Source: Candidatus Heimdallarchaeota archaeon (GTDB taxonomy: Archaea; Asgardarchaeota; Heimdallarchaeia; Heimdallarchaeales; Heimdallarchaeaceae). From it: DNA of 10,563 nt. The stretch covers positions 1 through 10,563 of the forward strand of contig DAOVRE010000031.1 of the NCBI GenBank assembly GCA_030628305.1. Reading direction: 5' to 3'. This document shows positions 1 through 5,304 of the stretch, in pieces. Below the pieces are notes generated by a model. The model was not told where the DNA came from, made no database searches, and saw only the letters and a list, made by a program, of their open reading frames with translations. The position numbers were made by a program, and so were the translations under genes. The stretch's first letter is position 1; each line of letters opens with the position of its first letter.

Positions 1-528
1 ATTGTTCTTGAAGCACATCGTCAAGGAAAAAATCTACAAGTATTCTGTACTGAAACCCGTCCTCGTTATCAAGGACGAATAACTGCAAAGGAATTTGTTG
101 ATGCTGGTATAACTACAACTCAAGTTGTAGACAGTGCAATGAGATGGGTAATTAATAGATATAATGTAGATATCGTCATTACTGGGGCTGATGCTATCAC
201 AAGCCAAGGAACTGTGATAAATAAAATTGGGACTAGGTTGCTAGCCTTAGCCGCACGAGAAATGGACGTTCCTTTCTATACTGCAATCAATCTTCTCAAA
301 TATGATCCAGAAACAAGCATAGGTAAACTTTCAGAGATTGAAATGCGTTCAGCTTCTGAAATATGGGAGGATCCTCCAAAGGGATTAAACTTCCTAAATC
401 CAGCATTTGAAACTGTGTCTCACGATTTAATTGATGGAATTATATCTGAAGCAGGTGTATTTTCACCTGCTGTTGTATATCTGATAGTTAAAGAGAAGTA
501 TCCATTTATGATGATAAATGAAGAATGA
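1..528 (+). CDS. e2b2: Ribose-1,5-bisphosphate isomerase (eIF2B-related), 3' part
   Basis: This is the C-terminal 175 residues of an eIF2B-alpha/MtnA-fold isomerase; the reading frame is open to the left edge, so roughly the first 145 residues of a ~320-residue family member are missing. Visible family motifs are TETRPRYQG (residues 17-25 of the fragment), TGADAI (61-66), whose Asp64 matches the catalytic Asp of R15P isomerase and MtnA, and INKIGT (73-78). The partner catalytic Cys of the family would lie upstream of the window. The enzyme converts ribose-1,5-bisphosphate to ribulose-1,5-bisphosphate in archaeal AMP salvage. The gene ends 33 bases before rbcL on the same strand, so the two are probably one transcript and the product feeds directly into RuBisCO. 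That neighbour is the main reason to prefer R15P isomerase over a translation factor aIF2B or MtnA. The first in-frame ATG at 139 is internal to the conserved domain and is not a start. Confidence 0.88.
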   Translation: MVLEAHRQGKNLQVFCTETRPRYQGRITAKEFVDAGITTTQVVDSAMRWVINRYNVDIVITGADAITSQGTVINKIGTRLLALAAREMDVPFYTAINLLKYDPETSIGKLSEIEMRSASEIWEDPPKGLNFLNPAFETVSHDLIDGIISEAGVFSPAVVYLIVKEKYPFMMINEE

Positions 529-561
529 AAAAAATTATGATTAAATTATAAGGTAATTATT

Positions 562-1812
562 ATGAAAAACGAATACAAAGAATTACTTGTTGGTCGATAT
601 TATGTCGAACACGTAGATAGTGTTGCGAAAGCAGCAGAAGAAATTTGTGACGAAGAATCAGTTGGAACATGGACTGATTTACGTACTACTGAAGGAAAGC
701 CTCATGTTGCTAGACTTCGAGCCGAAGTATTGGACACCAAAGTCTTCAAAGATCATGAAGGCTACCAAAGCGGTGAAGTTACCATAGGCTTTCAAACCGA
801 AACTTTTGATATGGAAGCAGGAATCACAAGCATCCTTTCCATGCTTGCTGGAAACCTTTTTGGTCTAGGAGCATTAAGAAATATCCGATGGTTAGATGTT
901 GATTTTCCAAGATCAATAGCTGAATACTTCCCCGGTCCTAAATTTGGTGTTGAAGGAGTCAGAAAAATAATTGGTACAGACAAGGGAGAGTTTCCAAACC
1001 GCCCTCACATCGGTACTATTGTTAAACCAAAGATGGGATTAACTGCACAAGAATGGGCTGATGTAGCCTATGATGCAGCTGTAGGTGGAGTTGATTTCAT
1101 TAAGGATGATGAAAATTTAAGTTCTCAACCATTCTGTCCTATTGGTGATCGTACAATAAAGGTTTTAGAAAGGCTAGATCAGGTTAAAGAAGAAACGGGA
1201 AGAACTGTAATTCACGCAGTGAATGTAACAGCTAAACACAATGTGATGTGGGAAAGGATAGAAGAAGCATTGGACAATGGAGCTAAATGCTTGATGATTG
1301 ATGTTATCCTTACTGGATTCCAAGAACTTGCTGATATGGCAAGAGACCCAGGAATCAAAGTTCCAATTCATGTTCATCGAACAATGCATGCAGCTTTTAC
1401 TCGAAACCCCCTACATGGGATTTCTATGTTACCAATTGCGAAAATAGTTCGTATGGCTGGTGGAGACCAACTTCATATTGGTTCGTATGGGCAAGGTAAA
1501 ATGAACATCGATCTTGAACTTGAACTTAAACTAAAAGATTCGCTCCTTAACCCAATGTATGAATTCAAACAAGTTTTCCCAACTGCATCTGGAGGATTAT
1601 ATCCTGCTAAAATCCCTAATTTAGTGAAGCATGGCGGAAACAATGTCATTATACAAGCTGGTGGAGGCATTCATGGCCATCCTGATGGAACTCTAAAGGG
1701 AGCTATGGCAATGCGTCAGGCTCTTGATGCAACATTAAAAGGAATATCTTTAGAAGAATATGCTAAAGATCATGTTGAATTAGCTAAATCTCTTGAAAAA
1801 TGGGGTAAATAA
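562..1812 (+). CDS. rbcL: RuBisCO large subunit, archaeal form III-type
   Basis: Complete 416-residue RuBisCO large subunit, the short length typical of archaeal forms. It should carboxylate RuBP to two 3-phosphoglycerates in the cytoplasm as the last step of AMP salvage. Active-site residues by alignment from memory to the plant enzyme: Glu31 (E60), Thr36-Trp37 (GTW), Asn98 (N123), Lys155 and Lys157 (K175, K177), the metal site Lys181-Asp-Asp183-Glu184 with carbamylated Lys181 (K201), His272-Arg273 (H294-R295), His305 (H327), loop 6 Lys313 (K334), Ser343 (S379) and GGG at 367-369. All are kept, which argues against a form IV RuBisCO-like protein. Loop 6 reads GSYGQGKMNID: it has one residue more than form I/III GTxVGKxEG, as in form II GTMGFGKMEG, and Asn315 replaces the usual Glu. 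A weak SD (AAGGT, 550-554) precedes ATG 562. No small subunit or phosphoribulokinase is seen. Confidence 0.95.
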   Translation: MKNEYKELLVGRYYVEHVDSVAKAAEEICDEESVGTWTDLRTTEGKPHVARLRAEVLDTKVFKDHEGYQSGEVTIGFQTETFDMEAGITSILSMLAGNLFGLGALRNIRWLDVDFPRSIAEYFPGPKFGVEGVRKIIGTDKGEFPNRPHIGTIVKPKMGLTAQEWADVAYDAAVGGVDFIKDDENLSSQPFCPIGDRTIKVLERLDQVKEETGRTVIHAVNVTAKHNVMWERIEEALDNGAKCLMIDVILTGFQELADMARDPGIKVPIHVHRTMHAAFTRNPLHGISMLPIAKIVRMAGGDQLHIGSYGQGKMNIDLELELKLKDSLLNPMYEFKQVFPTASGGLYPAKIPNLVKHGGNNVIIQAGGGIHGHPDGTLKGAMAMRQALDATLKGISLEEYAKDHVELAKSLEKWGK

Positions 1813-1824
1813 CCCCCTCTTTTT
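1802..1824 (+). terminator. Hairpin plus T-run at the end of rbcL
   Basis: The sequence GGGGTAAATAACCCC (1802-1816) can form a 4-5 bp GC stem with the TAA stop codon (1810-1812) in or beside the loop, followed by CTCTTTTT (1817-1824). A T-run alone can end archaeal transcription, so this is a plausible terminator for the e2b2-rbcL unit. The stem is short, so the call is tentative. Confidence 0.45.
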
Positions 1825-1844
1825 GATTTGATAAAATGTTTATT

Positions 1845-1859
1845 TTCAAGCATCTTGAA
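1845..1859. repeat. Perfect inverted repeat TTCAAG-cat-CTTGAA
   Basis: Two 6-base arms separated by three bases form a perfect palindrome 33 bases after the rbcL stop. It could be a second hairpin at the 3' end of the rbcL transcript or a protein-binding site. Nothing in the sequence decides between these. Confidence 0.4.
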
Positions 1860-1935
1860 TAACAATTGATTTAGTTCTATAACATTAGATTCATAAAATT
1901 AACCAGACTATTCCCATTGGGTATTGAACAGAAAA

Positions 1936-1945
1936 ATTAAAAATA
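1936..1945 (+). promoter_or_regulatory. Possible TATA box for tRNA-Gly(TCC)
   Basis: ATTAAAAATA is centred about 36 bases before the mature tRNA 5' end. This would put the transcript start roughly 10 bases upstream of the tRNA and leave a short leader for RNase P to remove. The call rests only on AT-richness and spacing. Confidence 0.3.
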
Positions 1946-1975
1946 GGAAGGAAATCATTGAGTGTAGTTAGGTAT

Positions 1976-2050
1976 GCGCTAATAGTCTAATGGCCATGAC
2001 TTCGGCCTTCCAAGTCGACGATCCGGGTTCGATTCCCGGTTGGCGCACCA
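1976..2050 (+). tRNA. tRNA-Gly (anticodon TCC), CCA encoded
   Basis: A full cloverleaf can be folded. The acceptor arm GCGCTAA pairs with TTGGCGC (2040-2046, one G-T pair). The D stem GTC/GAC has a loop carrying GG. The anticodon stem TCGGC/GTCGA encloses loop CTTCCAA, giving anticodon TCC at 2009-2011. The T arm is CCGGG-TTCGATT-CCCGG. The discriminator A2047 is followed by genome-encoded CCA (2048-2050). The fourth D-stem pair (13-22) is a T-T mismatch. No intron is present. It reads GGA and, by wobble, GGG glycine codons. Confidence 0.95.
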
Positions 2051-2056
2051 ACAATT

Positions 2057-2067
2057 AAATATAAAAA
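2057..2067 (+). promoter_or_regulatory. Possible TATA box for tRNA-Gly(GCC)
   Basis: AAATATAAAAA is centred about 31 bases before the second tRNA, a spacing that suits an archaeal TATA box with a start a few bases upstream of the tRNA. A second TATA-like string (TATAAAATA, 2075-2083) lies too close for that start. If the box is used, the second tRNA has its own promoter rather than relying on readthrough from the first. Confidence 0.35.
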
Positions 2068-2092
2068 CAGTATGTATAAAATAGTTTAATCT

Positions 2093-2167
2093 GCACGTGT
2101 AGTCTAGTTGGTAGGACTCAGCCCTGCCACGGCTGGAACCCGGGTTCGAATCCCGGCGCGTGCACCA
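2093..2167 (+). tRNA. tRNA-Gly (anticodon GCC), CCA encoded
   Basis: Cloverleaf: acceptor GCACGTG/CGCGTGC with one T-G pair; D stem GTCT/GGAC with AGTTGGTA loop; anticodon stem CAGCC/GGCTG with loop CTGCCAC, giving anticodon GCC at 2126-2128; T arm CCGGG-TTCGAAT-CCCGG. Discriminator A2164 is followed by encoded CCA (2165-2167). No intron is present. It reads GGC and GGT, so with the TCC tRNA 42 bases upstream the pair covers all glycine codons by wobble. A T-rich run (CTTTTGTTTTT, 2169-2179) follows and probably ends the transcript. Confidence 0.96.
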
Positions 2168-2185
2168 ACTTTTGTTTTTAAATTA

Positions 2186-2195
2186 CTTATATATT
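2186..2195 (+). promoter_or_regulatory. Possible TATA box for ftsZ
   Basis: CTTATATATT is the best TATA-like string upstream of the ftsZ start. A start about 25 bases downstream would fall near 2215-2222 and give a leader of about 55 bases. The call rests on composition and spacing only. Confidence 0.35.
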
Positions 2196-2209
2196 GCAAA
2201 AAATGTAAT

Positions 2210-2228
2210 ACCGACGAGTCTTCTCGGT
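2210..2228. promoter_or_regulatory. Inverted repeat at the predicted ftsZ transcript start
   Basis: The arms ACCGA (2210-2214) and TCGGT (2224-2228) are exact reverse complements separated by nine bases. The element is GC-rich within a very AT-rich stretch and lies where the transcript start would be expected from the TATA-like box. It could be an operator or a 5'-leader hairpin. The function is inferred from position only. Confidence 0.35.
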
Positions 2229-2275
2229 CATATTTGTTTTGTTATTTCTTCGTTCAAAAGCTTTAATGAGAACAT

Positions 2276-3460
2276 ATGAGTGAACACTTTATATTTAATT
2301 TTCCTGAGGAAGAGGAAGAGGAAGAGGAAGAGGAAAAGGAGGAGCAATCACCATTTGATACTGATTCATATGAAAGTGATGCTACAGATAAAGAATTAGA
2401 GGAATTATTACAAAAACAAGAAGAACCTCAAGATCGCTTCTCGAGTAATTCCGTTGATTCATATATCCAAAAAGTTCTACGCAATAATAGAATCCTTGGT
2501 ATAGGTGTCGGTGGTGCCGGATCCAATGCAATAAATAATATTATGACACGCGAAGGTATAGTTGGGGCTACAACAGTTGCAGTCAATACTGATGCGCGCC
2601 ATCTCTTAAGTACAAAAGCAGAACGAAAACTGCTTATTGGTCGAGAACTTACTAATGGAACTGGGGCCGGTAATGATCCAAATATTGGAAGAGCTGCTGC
2701 TGAAGAGAATGAAGAAGATATTCGAGAACTTGTAAGAGGTAACGATTTAGTGTTCGTTGCATGCGGTTTGGGCAAAGGAACAGGCACAGGGGCAGCGCCA
2801 TTTATTGCAAAAATTGCTCAAGATGAAGGGTGTCTAGTAGTAAGTGTGTGCACATTACCCTTTGCATCTGAAGGGCAATTAAAAATGGATTCTGCTTTAG
2901 AAGGGTTAAATGCACTAGATGCACATTCAAATACAATAATTATTGTTCCAAATGAAAAGCTGCTTATGTATGCACCAGATTTTACGCTTTGGGATGCTTT
3001 CAAGCTAGCTGACGATGTTTTAATCAATGCAATTGTGGAATTGACAGAGCTCATAGTTCTTCCAGCAAGAGTAAATGTTGACTTCGCAGACACAAAAAAG
3101 ATTCTTAGAAGAAGTGGTCCAGCAGTTATTGGTGTGGGTAGAGGAAAAGGAGAAAATAGAGCAATTCAAGCTATTACTAATGCACTATCAAACCCTCTAC
3201 TGGATATTGATATATCATCCTCCACAGGAGCACTTGTGAATATCAAAGCAAATAGAAATATTTCAATGACTGAGGTTGATACAATCACAACAATGATTAC
3301 TGATCAAATTCATCAAAAGGCAGAATTTGTATGGGGATGTAATATTGATGAAACCATGCCAGATGACGAGATAGGTGTAACTGTAGTTATTGCTGAAGTT
3401 AAAACTTCACACTTAAATCAACCAGAAGATATCACAATAGAAGCTCTTTGGAGAGAATAA
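2276..3460 (+). CDS. ftsZ: FtsZ cell-division GTPase with acidic N-terminal extension
   Basis: A 394-residue tubulin-superfamily GTPase that should polymerise into the division ring. The FtsZ core starts near residue 73 with GIGVGGAGSNA (75-85), then NTDARHLL (104-111), the T4 glycine-rich loop GLGKGTGTG (164-172), the T5/T6 region (VPNEKLL, 224-230) and the T7 synergy loop NVDFAD (267-272), whose Asn267, Asp269 and Asp272 are the residues needed for GTP hydrolysis. Two things are odd. The T4 loop has Lys167 where FtsZ normally has Gly (GGGTGTG). The first ~70 residues form an acidic extension with a run of ten Glu (11-20), encoded by a hexanucleotide repeat. The C-terminal tail is short and ends EDITIEALWRE, which could be the peptide that binds SepF or another anchor, by analogy to other FtsZ tails. 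The next gene starts 58-64 bases downstream. Motif order clearly favours FtsZ over CetZ. Confidence 0.93.
   Translation: MSEHFIFNFPEEEEEEEEEEKEEQSPFDTDSYESDATDKELEELLQKQEEPQDRFSSNSVDSYIQKVLRNNRILGIGVGGAGSNAINNIMTREGIVGATTVAVNTDARHLLSTKAERKLLIGRELTNGTGAGNDPNIGRAAAEENEEDIRELVRGNDLVFVACGLGKGTGTGAAPFIAKIAQDEGCLVVSVCTLPFASEGQLKMDSALEGLNALDAHSNTIIIVPNEKLLMYAPDFTLWDAFKLADDVLINAIVELTELIVLPARVNVDFADTKKILRRSGPAVIGVGRGKGENRAIQAITNALSNPLLDIDISSSTGALVNIKANRNISMTEVDTITTMITDQIHQKAEFVWGCNIDETMPDDEIGVTVVIAEVKTSHLNQPEDITIEALWRE
2306..2335 (+). repeat. Hexanucleotide tandem repeat GAGGAA x5 inside ftsZ
   Basis: Five perfect consecutive copies of GAGGAA encode the Glu run at the FtsZ N-terminus, with a degenerate continuation to about 2345. 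The unit is six bases, so slippage would change the length by two residues without shifting the frame. Confidence 0.9.
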
Positions 3461-3465
3461 TTCTC
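3453..3465 (+). repeat. Hairpin GAGAA-TAA-TTCTC over the ftsZ stop codon
   Basis: Perfect 5-base arms flank exactly the TAA stop codon (3458-3460). A register-shifted pairing, GGAGA with TCTCC (3450-3454 with 3462-3466), is also possible. A T-rich stretch follows (from about 3476). It might be a weak terminator or 3'-end stabiliser. The next gene is close, so full termination is unlikely. Confidence 0.4.
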
Positions 3466-3517
3466 CACTTCTCAATTTATTTTTAGGTTTTTATGCTTTC
3501 ATTACTGTTTATTATTA

Positions 3518-4558
3518 GTGAATATGTCAAAGTTTCAAGTTTACAGTACAGAAGATTTAATCATTCTGGAATCCAAGAAGCAAACTATCGCCGCAATTGG
3601 GTTTTCTTTGTCAAAACAAGAAAATAAACCCTTTGCCAATTTATCAGATAGGATTGTAAATTACTTGAATTCATTTGGTTATTCATACGTTATTAGAATC
3701 ACAAAATCCTATACAAGATTCTTTCTTTTAATTGCAGCTAAAAATCTAGGTGATGTGATTAACAAAGTATCAAAAATATTAACTAAGATGGAAAGATTAA
3801 AACCATCCACACAAAAATTAGTAATTTCTCCACTAAATCATAGCGTCATCATGGAAAATTCACACCTTAATATTCAATCCTCAATTAAAAAAACAAAAAA
3901 CCCAAGGATTCTCTGTATTGATGACAAATATTGGCTGATTTACTCTTTAGTCATTGGTCAACAAGAGAGAAATTATTTTACCAAATTCCTGAAAAGCCTT
4001 CTAAGTCTGAAGACAACTACACTTAATCTTTGTGTAAAAAATACGAGTGGGAAACGGGAAGAAAACCTGAAAAAAACGAATAGCATCTTGATTACACATT
4101 ACTTTAATTCAATGGAGGAATGTGAAAATTTTCTTGGTAGAATGAAGCAGGTTTCTACACAATATCATGAAAGATTCTCTTGTACGTTACGTTTCCATAC
4201 TGCACATGAAGTGAAACAAAATGTTTTTTCATACATTTTAGGTCTTTCACCTGTTAACCAACCGGTTCACCATTGGCAAGATGTACTAAAATTAGATCGT
4301 TTTGTACCTGTTTTAACAAATTATAATAGAGAATTAGTAGATATTACTGAAAAAGAGATTCACCAAAAACTAATCAAAATTGAGACGGGGTCAAATAAAA
4401 CAAGCTCAGAAGAAAGTTTTATTGAAACTGAGAAGAGTTATAAGATTCCTAAAGAATTAGATATGAAAAAGCGAGATTCACTTATTCCGTATGGTAAAAG
4501 AGTTTCAGAAGAAGAAATAGAAGAGCTTGTAGAAAACATACCAGCTCCTCCTTCATGA
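3518..4558 (+). CDS. Hypothetical protein downstream of ftsZ
   Basis: I do not recognise this 346-residue protein. The start may be GTG 3518 or, equally well, ATG 3524 (MSKF...); neither has a clear Shine-Dalgarno. There is no signal peptide or membrane helix, so it is probably cytoplasmic. The body looks like two alpha/beta segments of similar plan (about residues 14-105 and 128-245), each with a hydrophobic strand, an amphipathic helix, more strands and a second helix. This could be an internal duplication of a ferredoxin-like unit. The pattern also weakly recalls the N-terminal region of VirB4/HerA-type ATPases, but no P-loop is present. The last ~55 residues (290-346) are charged, probably disordered, and end in an acidic helix and IPAPPS. 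The gap of about 60 bases after ftsZ suggests co-transcription and a possible role with the FtsZ filament, which is inference from position only. Confidence 0.75.
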   Translation: MNMSKFQVYSTEDLIILESKKQTIAAIGFSLSKQENKPFANLSDRIVNYLNSFGYSYVIRITKSYTRFFLLIAAKNLGDVINKVSKILTKMERLKPSTQKLVISPLNHSVIMENSHLNIQSSIKKTKNPRILCIDDKYWLIYSLVIGQQERNYFTKFLKSLLSLKTTTLNLCVKNTSGKREENLKKTNSILITHYFNSMEECENFLGRMKQVSTQYHERFSCTLRFHTAHEVKQNVFSYILGLSPVNQPVHHWQDVLKLDRFVPVLTNYNRELVDITEKEIHQKLIKIETGSNKTSSEESFIETEKSYKIPKELDMKKRDSLIPYGKRVSEEEIEELVENIPAPPS

Positions 4559-4563
4559 TATAA

Positions 4564-4585
4564 CTTAATCTATTACTTGATTAAG
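4564..4585. repeat. Perfect inverted repeat CTTAATC...GATTAAG
   Basis: Seven-base arms (4564-4570 and 4579-4585) with an eight-base loop lie just after the stop of the hypothetical gene. This suggests a 3'-end hairpin that separates the ftsZ unit from the rnp4 unit. The rest of the 94-base gap is AT-rich and shows no clear TATA box. Confidence 0.45.
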
Positions 4586-4652
4586 CTTGATTTCTTAAGA
4601 TAAAGAAACGTTGATAAGCACAATATTTTCATCCTAGATAAGGAAGAAATAC

Positions 4653-5024
4653 ATGCAATACTCAAAAAGGAAGAATTCTTCGCGGATAAAGAAGAGATCT
4701 AGAAAGGGAAAATCGTTAGCCCTCTCCCCCGAAGATGTCGAAAGCAAAGTAATCTGGCTATTAGAGGAAGCCAATCGACTTATTCAGGAAGATTATGAAT
4801 TAGCTCAACAATATGCGAGCCGTGCCCGAAGAATTCAAATGAGAACCAGAATTAAGTTTCCGTCTATTTGGAAGAAACGATTCTGCAAGCATTGCAAAAT
4901 TTTTCTTTATCCGGGTGTAAATTGTCAAGTAAGACTTTCTTCCACAAATAAGGTCATTGCAATAAAATGCTCTGAGTGTAAAGGATACACACGAACACCA
5001 TACTACCACAGAATGGAGGAATAA
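4653..5024 (+). CDS. rnp4: Ribonuclease P protein component 4 (Rpp21/Rpr2 family)
   Basis: A 123-residue protein of the archaeal RNase P subunit RNP4, the homologue of human Rpp21. It binds the RNase P RNA specificity domain together with Rpp29 and helps trim tRNA 5' leaders. The layout fits the family: a very basic N-terminal tail (residues 5-20), two helices with the typical YELAQQYASRARRI stretch (48-61), a basic linker and a zinc ribbon with Cys78-x2-Cys81 and Cys106-x2-Cys109. All four zinc ligands are present, as is the family phrase FLYPGVN (84-90). GGAAG (4642-4646) sits seven bases before ATG 4653. The gene is followed after one base by the YhbY-like gene, an RNA-biology pairing I recall as common in archaea. 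Confidence 0.93.
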   Translation: MQYSKRKNSSRIKKRSRKGKSLALSPEDVESKVIWLLEEANRLIQEDYELAQQYASRARRIQMRTRIKFPSIWKKRFCKHCKIFLYPGVNCQVRLSSTNKVIAIKCSECKGYTRTPYYHRMEE

Positions 5025-5025
5025 A

Positions 5026-5268
5026 ATGAAGGATTCAATCGATAAAATACGCCACGAACCCCCAAAAATCAGAATTGGTAAAAATGGTATAACAGAGGGG
5101 ATTGTACAAGAAGTTAATATGCTTCTTAGACGAGATCAAATAGTGAAGATTAAATGTCTCAAAGCAGTTCCAAACAGCGCCACAAAGGCTATTGCAGAGA
5201 ATATTGCCAAATTAACTAAAAGCACGATTGTTGATGTAAGAGGGAAAACATTTATTCTAACACGATAA
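5026..5268 (+). CDS. YhbY/CRS1 (CRM-domain) RNA-binding protein
   Basis: An 80-residue protein that is a single CRM domain, the size of stand-alone archaeal and bacterial YhbY proteins, which associate with pre-ribosomal RNA. The hallmark GKNG loop is at residues 18-21 (RIGKNGIT), followed by the helix IVQEVNMLLRRDQIVKIKCL, the AENIAKLTKSTIVDVRG helix-strand and the final strand FILTR. These match the family's alpha-beta plan. It begins one base after the rnp4 stop, and its strong SD GGAGGA (5015-5020) lies inside the end of rnp4, so translation of the two is probably coupled. A role in ribosome or tRNA maturation is expected from the family and the neighbour. No substrate can be read from the sequence. 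Confidence 0.9.
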   Translation: MKDSIDKIRHEPPKIRIGKNGITEGIVQEVNMLLRRDQIVKIKCLKAVPNSATKAIAENIAKLTKSTIVDVRGKTFILTR

Positions 5269-5292
5269 AATGTTCATCATAATTAATAATTT

Positions 5293-5297
5293 GGAGA
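5293..5297 (+). promoter_or_regulatory. SD sequence supporting the TTG start of the deacetylase
   Basis: GGAGA ends seven bases before TTG 5305. The next in-frame Met lies well beyond the first catalytic motif, so this site fixes the non-ATG start. Confidence 0.7.
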
Positions 5298-5304
5298 AAG
5301 AACA

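Noticed and set aside
139..528. A 129-residue ORF starting at ATG 139
   Set aside because: The same frame is open to base 1 and the upstream codons encode conserved isomerase motifs, so it is the inside of a longer truncated gene.
562..1812. Form IV RuBisCO-like protein (non-carboxylating)
   Set aside because: All metal-binding and catalytic residues, including the loop 6 Lys and the carbamylated Lys, are present.
1976..2167. tRNA genes as an integration (attachment) site
   Set aside because: No integrase gene and no repeated tRNA 3'-end copy was noticed in the window.
2428..2787. Minus-strand 119-residue ORF inside ftsZ
   Set aside because: It is a mirror of the strongly conserved FtsZ coding frame and its composition is low-complexity.
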